64,000 nucleotides of DNA from Polyangiaceae bacterium (lineage in GTDB: Bacteria; Myxococcota_A; Polyangia; Polyangiales; Polyangiaceae), in NCBI GenBank assembly GCA_025937835.1, contig JAICQO010000004.1, positions 1-64,000 on the forward strand, in the 5' to 3' direction. Shown one piece after another: positions 1 to 9,558 of this stretch (its first letter is position 1; the number at the start of each line of letters is the position of its first letter). A program made the translations under genes and the position numbers. The notes under the pieces are model-generated. The model saw only the letters and a program-made list of their open reading frames with translations. It was not told the DNA's origin and did no database searches.

Positions 1-1
1 G

Positions 2-754
2 GTGAGCCGCGTCATCGGTAAGGGCTTCGACGCGATCGTTCACCTCGCCGCGATGGCCGGCGTGCGGGCGTCCGTCGAGAACCCGTGGCTCTACTACGAC
101 GTCAACCTGACCGGCACCTTGAACCTGCTGGAAGCCGCGCGCGTCAGCGGCAAGCCGAACTTCGTGTTCGCCGGCACCTCGTCGGCTTACGGGGCCACCA
201 AAATCGTGCCCTTCATCGAGACCGATCCGAGCGATCACCCCCTGGCGCCCTACCCCGCCAGCAAGCGCTCGGCGGAGCTGCTCGGCTTCTCGTATCATCA
301 CCTGCACGGCCTCGATTTCACGTCGCTGCGCTTCTTCACGGTCTACGGGCCGCGCGGGCGTCCGGACATGATGGCCTACAAGGTCCTCGACAGCGTCCGA
401 CTCGGGCAGACGATCCCGCTCTACAACGGCGGCCAGATGCACCGCGACTGGACCTTCGTCACGGACATCGTGTCGGGCATCGTGCGAGCCGCTGATCGCC
501 GGCTCGGCTTCGAGATCGTCAATCTCGGTCGCGGCGAGCCGATCTTGCTCGCTGACTTCGTTTCGAGCATCGAGGCGCTCGCGGGCCGCAAGGCCAACCT
601 CGTTTCCGCCCCGATGATGGACGCGGACGTTGCCTACACCTTCGCCGACATCGACAAGGCGCGCCGCCTGCTCGGCTACGCCCCCGCGGTCGGCGTGGAT
701 GACGGCGTGCAGCGTTTCTTCGATTGGTACGTGGAGAACGTCGGAAGCGTTTGA
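2..754 (+). CDS. NAD-dependent epimerase, likely UDP-glucuronate 4-epimerase (5' end truncated by window)
   Basis: SDR-family motifs: HLAAMAGVRASVENPWLYYDVNLTGTLNLLEAAR, active-site YPASK, FFTVYGPRGRPDMM; lies in a sugar-nucleotide gene cluster. Confidence 0.85.
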   Translation: MSRVIGKGFDAIVHLAAMAGVRASVENPWLYYDVNLTGTLNLLEAARVSGKPNFVFAGTSSAYGATKIVPFIETDPSDHPLAPYPASKRSAELLGFSYHHLHGLDFTSLRFFTVYGPRGRPDMMAYKVLDSVRLGQTIPLYNGGQMHRDWTFVTDIVSGIVRAADRRLGFEIVNLGRGEPILLADFVSSIEALAGRKANLVSAPMMDADVAYTFADIDKARRLLGYAPAVGVDDGVQRFFDWYVENVGSV

Positions 755-851
755 TGACGCGGCCCCCCTGGCCGGGCAATCGCTGAGCGCGGAAGCCGCT
801 TCGTGCTTCGACTTCACAGCGACTCCCGACCAGGTGAGCAGCGCTTCCCCG

Positions 852-3086
852 TCACTTCACGCCGAAGTTTGCGTTCGTAGTGTGTTGTCCCGGGGCAGAG
901 AGCGTCACCGAGTACGCGCCGGACGCGGGGAGCTTGGTCGTGGGAAGCAACCAGCGCGGGACGATCCGGAGCGTTCCGCCTGCGGTGAGGCCGCCGATGG
1001 AGTACACGCCGTCGGTGCCACTCGACGCCGAGGGCTCACCGAAGTCTCTGATCAGGTTCGAGTTCTGATCCAGGTAGACGATCGACTCGGTGAGGTCGGG
1101 TTCGCTTGCTCCTTGGAACCCGTTCCCGTTGACGTCGTGAAAGACTCTTCCGCTGATTCGCTTTCGCGTCGTCAGCCCGAAGGCGGGTAGCTCAATCGCG
1201 AGACCCGTCGTGTGAACCTGGATAGAGTGCCCCGGCGTGCCACTCGCTGGATGGGGAGCTGACGAGCTCCAGCGCCAGCCGCTCGCCGTCGGGGCCTTGG
1301 CCCGCAGGACCCGAGTACCCGGAGTGATCAAGAGCGTGAACGAACCATCCGGCAAGACCTGCGCGTTGGGTTCACCGTTGCTCAGAACGCCGTTGTTGTT
1401 CAGATCCACGTAGCCACGGCTACCGTAGAACCCAACTTCTTCTGCATCCGCGACGCCATCGTCGTCTTGGTCGTCGATGACGTAGCCCCGCAGCATGCTG
1501 CTCGACGAACCGGGAAGGTACTCGACGATCACCCCCTCGGCCGTCACGTTCAGAGTCGCGGAGCGGACCACCGTCCCCAGCTGAAGCTCGACCTGGTACC
1601 GCGATGGCGGTAAGTAAATGACTGCGGCTTCGTGAGGAAGGACCTGATCGAAGATCACCGAGTTGTCGGGGCTGGTCCGGCGCACGACGACCCGACCCGC
1701 CGCAGCGGGAAAGGTAACTTCGAGCCGTCCCACGGACCCCAGCGAGGCCTCGGCCAGTCGCAGAAACGGGCGCGACGTATTGTCGCGGATCTCTTCGGTC
1801 GAGTAGCTCAGAATCGCGTCAGCTAGGCCCTGAGCCAGGTTGAGTAGCTCGACGCGTCCCGTCGCCTCGTACGCATCTACCAGTGCATCGAGCATGACGG
1901 GCTGGTTCCCGGAAACTCCTTTCTCCGTCACGGCCTGTCCCTGCCTCATCTCTTCGACCAATAGTCCAGTGCCTCCAATGGACTCCGAAAGCAGCTTTTC
2001 CCAATGAGCAATCATCCTGTCGATGATCGCGGGCTCCCCGGTCATGCGATACACCGTGCTATACAAATACTGACAGTTCCACTTACCATCACCGAAGATC
2101 GCATCGCCATAAGGCGCGCCCGTCTCGCGGTGGAAGTACCGCGTGCATTGCTCCCAGTCCTCGTTCCAGCCCTGCCAATACCAAATGTACGCCGCTTGGC
2201 CTAGCGGGAGAACGACGAGGTCATCGCTGGCATTTCGGGCACCTTCGTAGGCCCACCGGATGAGGTAGTGCGTATCGGTGCTCGCATGGGGATCTGCGAA
2301 GTCCGGACCGGAGGTATAATAACTATCCCCCAACACCCAGGGTTCGTAGCCGCGCTCGTCCCAAACGAAACCAATCCGCGGAGCCGCCCACATCCAGTGG
2401 TACTCGGTCCCAAGCAGGTTTGCCAGCATGCCCATGCCTCGGATCAGCATTCCATAGTCCAAGCCGAAAGCGCGTATGTCGTCGAGCGGAGGCTCGCTCG
2501 GCGCAGGCCTTGGAGCCTCTCCGGTATCGACGTCGATCACGTTCAGCAGACCATTCCCGGACGACGGCGAAAAGTAAGCAATCATCCCATCCGCTAGACG
2601 ATGGGCGTTGTCCCGCGTTGACGCATCCTCGGGAAACCACTCCAAAAATTGGGCCGCAAAGTACGGAAATCGCAAATTGCTGGTGTTCCCTCGCGGCAGA
2701 CCGCTCGCGCGATCGTTCCCTCCGCGGAAGAACGGCACGAGGCCGGTACTCGCACTTTGGTGCGAGAAGAACTCGTCCCTCAGCGTCGCCATGACTGCAA
2801 CCGCAGCACGATTTCTCCATCGTTTGAACTGCAGCGGAACATACTCGTCGAGTGCACCCCGCGCCCAATCCGGGTGATTCGCGGCCACATCGCTGAAGTA
2901 AGCCTGCGCGCTTTCGAGCCCGTACTCGAGGTAGGGGTTGTCCGCGGCGTAGTAGTTCTCCGTCTTTCCGTCGGCGCGTACGAACTCCGTCAAGCTCGTC
3001 TGAGCCGACGCGGCTGACGCCCACGAAGAGAAAGCGGCCCCGGTGAGCACCATTGCTGCCAACACCCCAATTTGCGTTCTCAACAT
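852..3086 (-). CDS. Secreted protein: predicted alpha/alpha-barrel (glycosidase/lyase/epimerase-like) domain plus C-terminal SdrD-B-like repeats with calcium-loop motifs
   Basis: Signal peptide MAMLRTQIGVLAAMVLTGAAFSSWASAASAQ (start moved to the internal Met at 3086; the ORF itself opens at a TTG at 3185). Trp/Tyr-rich helical N-terminal region; C-terminal DQDDDGVADAEE, DLNNNGVLSNGEP, DVNGNGFQGASEP, DQNSNLIRDFGEP. Confidence 0.6.
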   Translation of the reverse strand: MLRTQIGVLAAMVLTGAAFSSWASAASAQTSLTEFVRADGKTENYYAADNPYLEYGLESAQAYFSDVAANHPDWARGALDEYVPLQFKRWRNRAAVAVMATLRDEFFSHQSASTGLVPFFRGGNDRASGLPRGNTSNLRFPYFAAQFLEWFPEDASTRDNAHRLADGMIAYFSPSSGNGLLNVIDVDTGEAPRPAPSEPPLDDIRAFGLDYGMLIRGMGMLANLLGTEYHWMWAAPRIGFVWDERGYEPWVLGDSYYTSGPDFADPHASTDTHYLIRWAYEGARNASDDLVVLPLGQAAYIWYWQGWNEDWEQCTRYFHRETGAPYGDAIFGDGKWNCQYLYSTVYRMTGEPAIIDRMIAHWEKLLSESIGGTGLLVEEMRQGQAVTEKGVSGNQPVMLDALVDAYEATGRVELLNLAQGLADAILSYSTEEIRDNTSRPFLRLAEASLGSVGRLEVTFPAAAGRVVVRRTSPDNSVIFDQVLPHEAAVIYLPPSRYQVELQLGTVVRSATLNVTAEGVIVEYLPGSSSSMLRGYVIDDQDDDGVADAEEVGFYGSRGYVDLNNNGVLSNGEPNAQVLPDGSFTLLITPGTRVLRAKAPTASGWRWSSSAPHPASGTPGHSIQVHTTGLAIELPAFGLTTRKRISGRVFHDVNGNGFQGASEPDLTESIVYLDQNSNLIRDFGEPSASSGTDGVYSIGGLTAGGTLRIVPRWLLPTTKLPASGAYSVTLSAPGQHTTNANFGVK

Positions 3087-3181
3087 CGCCATCCTCCCTG
3101 CAATGGCACCCGAACCTCGGGTACCCTTATGGCCGGTGTGCGTACCCTGGTTTTCGCGCGTCCGCAATCCCTTCCTAATCC

Positions 3182-4303
3182 TCAATGGTGGCCGAAGAAC
3201 CTGCGAACGACACCGGTGATCCGCCGCCGGTCCGCCACAGCCAGTTCCGGATAAATCGGCACGGCGAGCACCTCTTCGGCGGCGCCCTCCACGACAGGCA
3301 ATGAGCCCGCGGGTAAACCCAACCCTCGATCCAACAATGCCGGCTGCCTGTGCAGAGGGACTGGATAATGAATGGCCGTATCGATCCCAGCAGCGTCGAG
3401 CGCTTTCGCGAGCTCGTTGCGCCGGCCGTCGCGAACGCGCACGGTGTAAACGGAATACGACGGCGTGCTGTCGTTCACGCGCCTCGGCGTGGTGAGACCG
3501 TCGAGCTCGCGCAGTTCCTGGTCGTAAGCCAGCGCATGGTGCGCACGCAGTCGGAGGTACTCCTCGAGCTGTGGGAGCTTCACGTTCAGGATTGCGGCCT
3601 GCAGCGCGTCCATCCGGTAGTTGCCGCCGATCAGCGCGTGCCGGTGCTTGGCGGTCGCTCCGTGGCTGCGGATCTGCCGGCAGCGCTCGGCGAGCCCGTC
3701 GTCGGAGGCCACCACCATGCCGGCGTCCCCGAACGCGCCGAGTGGTTTCGTGGGCTGAAAACTGAAACAGCCGAGCGCACCGAAGCTGCCCACCGCCCGC
3801 CCGCGAAAGCGCGCGCCGAACGCTTGCGCCGCGTCTTCGACCAGCGGCAGGCCGTGCCGTGCCGCCACTTCCGCCAAGCGCTCGACGCGCCCCGGTTCCC
3901 CGTACAGCTCCACGCCGAGGATCGCCCGCGTTCTTTCGCTAAGGGCTGAGTCGACCTGCTCCGGGTCGAGCTCGAGCGTGTCTTCGCACACGTCGACGAA
4001 GCGCGGCCGCGCGCCGACCCGCAAGATCGCTTCGACCGTCGCGAAGAACGAGAACGGCGTCGTGATCACCTCGTGCTCGGGCCCCACGTCGAGCGCGTGA
4101 AGCGCACAGACCAGGGCGTCCGAGCCGCTCGAGACCGCGATCGCGTGTCGAACGCCGAGCCGCGCGCACACCGCAGCCTCGAAGCGTTCGACCTCCGGCC
4201 CCAGAATGAAGCGGCCCGACTCGACGACGCGCGCCATTGCGGCCGTGATTTCGGCCTCCAGCGCCTTGTTTTGAGCAGTTATATCGAGTATTGGGATCCG
4301 CAC
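3182..4303 (-). CDS. DegT/DnrJ/EryC1/StrS family PLP-dependent sugar aminotransferase
   Basis: SGRFILGPEVERFEAAV, SSGSDALVCALHAL, EDAAQAFGA, SFQPTKPLGAFGDAGMV (PLP-Lys region), GGNYRMDALQAAIL. Confidence 0.92.
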   Translation of the reverse strand: MRIPILDITAQNKALEAEITAAMARVVESGRFILGPEVERFEAAVCARLGVRHAIAVSSGSDALVCALHALDVGPEHEVITTPFSFFATVEAILRVGARPRFVDVCEDTLELDPEQVDSALSERTRAILGVELYGEPGRVERLAEVAARHGLPLVEDAAQAFGARFRGRAVGSFGALGCFSFQPTKPLGAFGDAGMVVASDDGLAERCRQIRSHGATAKHRHALIGGNYRMDALQAAILNVKLPQLEEYLRLRAHHALAYDQELRELDGLTTPRRVNDSTPSYSVYTVRVRDGRRNELAKALDAAGIDTAIHYPVPLHRQPALLDRGLGLPAGSLPVVEGAAEEVLAVPIYPELAVADRRRITGVVRRFFGHH

Positions 4304-4372
4304 GGTGCCGGCACACAACCGCAATTTCCGCGAAAAATCCAGGATCTTGGCGCGCCCGGAGCGCGGCTAGCC

Positions 4373-5362
4373 ATGGGCCTCGGCGCAGTCCGTCGCACCT
4401 GCCTCGTCACCGGCGCCGCCGGCTTCGTCGGCTCGCACCTCGTGGACCGCCTGCTCGCGGAGAACTTCGAGGTCGTCGGTCTCGACAGCCTGATGACCGG
4501 CGATCTGACGAACCTTCGCTCGGCCTCCAAGAACCCTCACTTTCATTTCCAGGCAGGCGACGTGCGCGAGCCGATGCACGTCTACGCCGAGTTGATCTTC
4601 AACCTCGCCTGCCCTGCGTCGCCGGTGCACTACCAGCGCGACCCGTACGCCACCTTCACGACCAGCGTGCTCGGCGCGCAGCGCCTGCTCGAGATGGCGC
4701 GCGGTCGCCAGTGCACGATCGTCCACGCTTCCACCTCCGAGGTGTACGGCGACCCCGACGTGCACCCGCAGCCCGAGAGCTACTGGGGCAACGTGAACCC
4801 GATAGGTCCGCGCGCCTGCTACGACGAAGGCAAGCGCGGCGCCGAAACCCTGATGACCGACGCGCGCCGCACCTGGGGCGTGGACGCGCGCATCGTTCGC
4901 ATCTTCAACACCTACGGCCCGCGCATGGCCTTCAACGACGGCCGCGTCGTCTCGAGCTTCATCTCGCAAGCGCTGCAAAACCAGCCGCTCACCGTGTTCG
5001 GAGACGGCAAGCAGTCGCGCTCGTTCTGCTACGTGGACGACCTCGTCGAAGGCCTGATCCGCGTCTCCCGCCTGGAAGGCCTCGACGGCCCGATGAACCT
5101 CGGCAACCCCGGCGAGTTCACGATGCTCGAGCTAGCGAGCCTGGTGCGCGAGCTCACCGGCAGCGACGCACCGCTCGAATTTCGCCCGTTGCCCACGGAC
5201 GACCCGAAGCAGCGCAGGCCCGACATCACCAAGGCCAAGCGCTTGACGGGCTTCGAGCCCAAGGTGCCGCTGCGCAGCGGCCTCGAACGGACGATCGGCG
5301 ATTTCCGGCTGCGGCTCGGGCTGGACGAGGCGACGCCCAGCCGGCCCCCGCCAGCCCAGTAA
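4373..5362 (+). CDS. UDP-glucuronate decarboxylase (UDP-xylose synthase-like)
   Basis: CLVTGAAGFVGSHLVDRLL; NLACPASPVHYQRDPYATFTTSVLGAQRLLEMA; STSEVYGDPDVHPQPESYWGNVNPIGPRACYDEGKR is the UXS signature. Confidence 0.93.
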   Translation: MGLGAVRRTCLVTGAAGFVGSHLVDRLLAENFEVVGLDSLMTGDLTNLRSASKNPHFHFQAGDVREPMHVYAELIFNLACPASPVHYQRDPYATFTTSVLGAQRLLEMARGRQCTIVHASTSEVYGDPDVHPQPESYWGNVNPIGPRACYDEGKRGAETLMTDARRTWGVDARIVRIFNTYGPRMAFNDGRVVSSFISQALQNQPLTVFGDGKQSRSFCYVDDLVEGLIRVSRLEGLDGPMNLGNPGEFTMLELASLVRELTGSDAPLEFRPLPTDDPKQRRPDITKAKRLTGFEPKVPLRSGLERTIGDFRLRLGLDEATPSRPPPAQ

Positions 5363-5402
5363 CGACCAGACGCCAGCGGGATGAGTTCCCTGCCGTGATG
5401 CC

Positions 5403-6362
5403 ATGAGCTTCGAACTGAAATCGAAAAAAGTTCTCGTTACCGGCGGCAGCGGGTTCCTCGGCCGCCACGTCGTTGCGCAGCTCGAGCGCCGCGGCGTCGG
5501 GCAAGTCGTCGTGCCGCGTTCGAAGCAGGTGGACCTCACCAATGCCGAGGCGACACGGCGGCTTTTCGAGCAAGAACGGCCCGACGTGGTGATTCATTTG
5601 GCGGCCCAGGTCGGGGGCATCGGCGCCAACCTGAAGAAGCCCGGCTCGTTCTTTCGCGACAACATGGCAATGGGGCTCAACGTGCTCGAAGAAGCGCGGC
5701 GGGCCGGTACGCCAAAGGTGGTCGTGGCGGGCACAATCTGTGCTTATCCCAAGTTTGCGCCAGTTCCCTTCAAAGAGGACGATCTGTGGAACGGTTATCC
5801 CGAAGAGACCAACGCGCCCTACGGCATTGCCAAGAAGGCTCTCTTGGTGATGGCCCAGGCCTACCGGGCTGAGTTCGGCTCCAACTTTGTGATGCTGTTC
5901 CCCGTCAACCTGTACGGGCCCCACGACAATTTCGACCTCGAAACTTCACACGTCATCCCCGCAATGATCCGTAAGTTTGCGTCGGCTCAGGCGAGCGGCG
6001 ACGAACGCGTGGTCTTGTGGGGCGACGGCAGCCCGACCCGGGAGTTCTTGTACGTCGAGGACGCAGCCCGCGGCCTGGTAGACGCGGCGGAGCGCTACGA
6101 CGACCCCGACCCCGTCAACCTTGGCGCGGGCTTCGAAATATCCATGCGCGAGCTGGCAGGGTTGATCGCGACCAAAGTCGGATATCGCGGCGACGTATTC
6201 TGGGATTCGTCACGGCCCAACGGGCAACCACGCCGCCGGCTCGACGTGAGCCGCGCTCGAGAGCGCTTCGGGTTCGTCGCGGAGGTCGGTTTCGACGAAG
6301 GCCTGGACAGAACAATCGCTTGGTACCGGCAGAACCGCGGGGACATCAAGACCGAGTCGTGA
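5403..6362 (+). CDS. fcl: GDP-L-fucose synthase
   Basis: VLVTGGSGFLGRHVV; HLAAQVGGIGANLKKPGSFFRDNMAMGLNVLEEAR; NLYGPHDNFDLETSHVIPAMIRKF. Confidence 0.93.
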   Translation: MSFELKSKKVLVTGGSGFLGRHVVAQLERRGVGQVVVPRSKQVDLTNAEATRRLFEQERPDVVIHLAAQVGGIGANLKKPGSFFRDNMAMGLNVLEEARRAGTPKVVVAGTICAYPKFAPVPFKEDDLWNGYPEETNAPYGIAKKALLVMAQAYRAEFGSNFVMLFPVNLYGPHDNFDLETSHVIPAMIRKFASAQASGDERVVLWGDGSPTREFLYVEDAARGLVDAAERYDDPDPVNLGAGFEISMRELAGLIATKVGYRGDVFWDSSRPNGQPRRRLDVSRARERFGFVAEVGFDEGLDRTIAWYRQNRGDIKTES

Positions 6363-6384
6363 CCGGCCGGTGGCCGCGGTCACG
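6358..6384. terminator. Inverted repeat at the junction of convergent fcl and gmd
   Basis: CGTGACCG (6358-6365) pairs with CGGTCACG (6377-6384); GC-rich, no T-tract. Confidence 0.45.
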
Positions 6385-6392
6385 CAGCCAGC

Positions 6393-7427
6393 TTACCTGG
6401 ATTGATGCCCGAACCCGCTGGAGCGCTCCGCGCCCGTCCCGAAGATCTTCTTGCGCACCAACTCCATGTCGGAGTTGACCATCATGGCCACGAGCTGCTC
6501 GAAGCTGACTTTTGGCGTCCATCCGAGCTTGGTCTTGGCCTTCGCGGCGTCGCCAAGCAAGATGTCGACCTCCGCTGGCCGGAAGTAGCGCGGGTCGATT
6601 TGCACGTAACGCTTCCAGTCGAGCTCCGCCAGGCCGAACGCGCACTCGAGTAATTCCCGGACCGAGCGTGCGTCGCCCGTCGCCAGCACGTAGTCGTCCG
6701 GCTCGGGCTGCTGCAGCATCAGCCACATCCCCTCGACATAGTCGCCGGCGAAGCCCCAGTCGCGCTTCGCATCGAGGTTGCCCATGAACAGGCGATCCTG
6801 TAGCCCGTGTTTGATGTGAGCCACGGCGCGCGTCACCTTGCGGGTGACGAAGGTTTCTCCGCGACGCGGGGACTCGTGATTGAACAGGATGCCGTTGCAC
6901 GCGAAAAGCCCGTAGCTCTCGCGATAGTTGACGGTGATGTGATAGGCGTACGCCTTGGCGCAGGCGTACGGACTGCGCGGGTGAAAGGGGGTGGTTTCGC
7001 GCTGTGGGATCTCGGCAACCTTCCCGAACAGCTCCGACGACGACGCTTGGTAGAACTTGCACTTGAGCTCGGTCTCGCGGATGGCTTCGAGTAAGCGCAC
7101 GGTGCCAAGGCCAGATACTTCGGCAGTGTACTCGGGGATGTCGAAGCTCACGCGCACGTGGCTCTGGGCGCCGAGGTTGTAGATTTCGTCCGGTTTGACG
7201 GTGCGCAGGATGGTGTTCAAGGAACTTGCGTCGTTCAGGTCGCCGTACACCAAGCGCAAACGTACGTCAGCTTCGTGCGGATCCCTGTAGAGATGATCGA
7301 TGCGATCCGTGTTGAAGCTCGAAGAACGACGGATCAGCCCGAAGACCTCGTAACCCTTGTCGAGCAACAGCTCGGCCAAGTACGAACCATCTTGGCCGGT
7401 GATGCCCGTGATCAAAGCTCGTTTCAT
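6393..7427 (-). CDS. gmd: GDP-mannose 4,6-dehydratase
   Basis: [98 protein letters not shown]. Confidence 0.96.
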   Translation of the reverse strand: MKRALITGITGQDGSYLAELLLDKGYEVFGLIRRSSSFNTDRIDHLYRDPHEADVRLRLVYGDLNDASSLNTILRTVKPDEIYNLGAQSHVRVSFDIPEYTAEVSGLGTVRLLEAIRETELKCKFYQASSSELFGKVAEIPQRETTPFHPRSPYACAKAYAYHITVNYRESYGLFACNGILFNHESPRRGETFVTRKVTRAVAHIKHGLQDRLFMGNLDAKRDWGFAGDYVEGMWLMLQQPEPDDYVLATGDARSVRELLECAFGLAELDWKRYVQIDPRYFRPAEVDILLGDAAKAKTKLGWTPKVSFEQLVAMMVNSDMELVRKKIFGTGAERSSGFGHQSR

Positions 7428-7920
7428 GCGCGATCCCTGAGGCGCGCATCCTACACGTGGGGTTGGGCCCGGCAAGCTGACCGCCTAGTACGCGGCGAGC
7501 GACGCCTAGCGAGCGTGACGGGCGTTCGCCGTCATGACAGGAGCTCGTCGGAGCCCGGATGCCATTCACGGCGCGAGCCCCGAACCGAAGACGGTCGGCG
7601 CCTCCGCGTTGGCGATTCGTTCGCCACTCGGCCCCATCGAACCCGACCCGCGCCCGCGGGCTCGCCATCATGGGTTTCCAGCACGGAATGCGAGTACGGG
7701 TACCAAACACTTCACTCACACCCGAATTCCTGTCCGAGGCAGCCCGCCACACGGTTTCCACGCGGCCCAAAGGCCGCGGCCCGTTTCGCCGCGTGCTCTG
7801 GCACAGCAAAAATCCCGATGCTATTGAGCTTTCGCAAATCGTCGGGTGGGTGGTCTCGCCTCCGGCCCTGCCGGCTGCGGTCCCTCAGCTCGACAACCAG
7901 ATCCACGCCCGAGGCCGAGC

Positions 7921-9444
7921 TTGCGCAGTTACGTCGCCGCCTTTTTTCTCGCCGCGATCCTCGTGGCTCTGCTCACGCCTCTGGTCGCCATCCTCGCGCG
8001 ACGGTTGGGAGCGATCACCGGGCCGGGCGGACGCCACGTGCACCAGAGCGCAATCCCTCGGCTCGGCGGCGTAGCCATCGCGATCGCCTGCTGCTCGCCG
8101 CTGGCAGCCATCTTCTGGGTCGATTCGGCGGTGGCGCGCACGGTGAACGAGCACTGGAATCAGCCCCTGGCCGTATTGTGCGGCGGCCTGTCCATGTGCC
8201 TTGTCGGCGCCGTCGACGACGTGCGCGGTCTCCGCGCGGGAACGAAGCTCATCGCGCAGGTCGTCGGCGCCACGCTCGCTTACATGCTCGGGCTCCGCAT
8301 CGAGGCCGTGTACCTGCCTTACATCGGCGTGTTGTACATGGGTGTGTTCGCGTTGCCGGTAACGGTGTTGTGGATCGTCGGCATCACCAACGCGGTGAAC
8401 CTGATCGACGGCTTGGACGGCCTGGCAGCCGGAATCGTGTTCTTTGCGAGCGCGACGAACTTGATCGTGGCCTGGGTTTCGGGCTCGGTTCTCGTGGGCC
8501 TGGTCATGGCGAGCGTGATGGGCTCGGTAACGGGATTTCTCCTCTACAATTTCGCTCCGGCGCGGATTTTCATGGGGGATTCCGGGAGCTATTTTCTCGG
8601 CTACGTGCTCGCCACCACGGCGCTCGCCGGTTCCATGGCGAAGGCTTCGACTGCCGTTTCTCTGCTCGTGCCGTTGGTCGCGCTCGGCGTGCCGGTGTTC
8701 GACACGATGTTCTCGATGGCGCGCCGCTTCCTCCAACGACGCTCGATTTTCGCGCCGGACCGCGAACACATCCACCACCGCCTGCTCGATCTCGGCCTCA
8801 CCCACAAGCGCACGGTGCTCACGCTCTACGGCGCCTCGATCGCGTTCATGGCCGCTGCCATCGCTCTGGCGCTCGGCCGTGACTGGAGCGTCGGCGTCGC
8901 CATGTTGTTCGCGACGGTGTTGGTTCTCGGCATGGTGCGGTTCGGTCGCTACTTCGACGCGCTCCGGCTCCCGAAAGCTCCCGGCTCGTTACGCCCATAC
9001 GATTCGCTCACGCAGCGCCTGCGCGGAGCCATCACGGAGCTCATGCCGCTGGCGACGCTGGGGGACGCCGCAGAGCTGCGCCAGCAGTTGGATCGCGTTC
9101 TGCGCCAGGCCGGTCTGCAGCGCCTGGAGATCCGCAAGGACGGCGCGCTGATTTCCGAGTGGTCTTCGACGCCGAGCATCACATCGCGCGTCGTGGTCTC
9201 CCGCAGCTTCGAGGTGGACGCGACCGGCGAGGGTAGCCGCATTCGCGTGTTCTTCTTCTGGGACGGCGAGAGCGTCCCGCCCACCCCGCAGGCCGATATC
9301 CTGCTTCACGTGATCGCCGACTTTCTGGGGCGCTCGAGCGACGATCTCTGGTCTCTCTCGTCGCGCAGCCCAAGCTCGAATCGCGAGCTTGCCGTCGCGG
9401 CCGTCCCCGTCACCGCGCCACCGCCGACTCCCGATGCCAGCTGA
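7921..9444 (+). CDS. MraY/WecA-family polyprenyl-phosphate sugar-1-phosphate transferase with C-terminal extension
   Basis: Multi-TM; PGGRHVHQSAIPRLGG, GAVDDVRGL, NAVNLIDGLDGLAAG, FMGDSGSYFLGY, EHIHHRLLDLG; TTG start at 7921 chosen, ORF open from 7846. Confidence 0.9.
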   Translation: MRSYVAAFFLAAILVALLTPLVAILARRLGAITGPGGRHVHQSAIPRLGGVAIAIACCSPLAAIFWVDSAVARTVNEHWNQPLAVLCGGLSMCLVGAVDDVRGLRAGTKLIAQVVGATLAYMLGLRIEAVYLPYIGVLYMGVFALPVTVLWIVGITNAVNLIDGLDGLAAGIVFFASATNLIVAWVSGSVLVGLVMASVMGSVTGFLLYNFAPARIFMGDSGSYFLGYVLATTALAGSMAKASTAVSLLVPLVALGVPVFDTMFSMARRFLQRRSIFAPDREHIHHRLLDLGLTHKRTVLTLYGASIAFMAAAIALALGRDWSVGVAMLFATVLVLGMVRFGRYFDALRLPKAPGSLRPYDSLTQRLRGAITELMPLATLGDAAELRQQLDRVLRQAGLQRLEIRKDGALISEWSSTPSITSRVVVSRSFEVDATGEGSRIRVFFFWDGESVPPTPQADILLHVIADFLGRSSDDLWSLSSRSPSSNRELAVAAVPVTAPPPTPDAS

Positions 9445-9558
9445 GTATGCAGGGCTGTTTGCCGCCTCCCTCCGAGCCTTGGCCGGGAGCCGGGAGCGTG
9501 GCAAAGTCCGGCCTCCCCGGGGCGGCAGAGGATTTCGCCGCGCAACCGCTTAGGTTCC

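Noticed and set aside
3072-3254. Small plus-strand ORF at the aminotransferase/secreted-protein junction
   Set aside because: Antisense to both genes' ends, no homology cues, no RBS.
7804-7822. Possible sigma-54 promoter (CTGGCACAGCAAAAATC) upstream of the WecA-like gene
   Set aside because: Only the -24-like TGGCAC matches; no TTGC at the required spacing.
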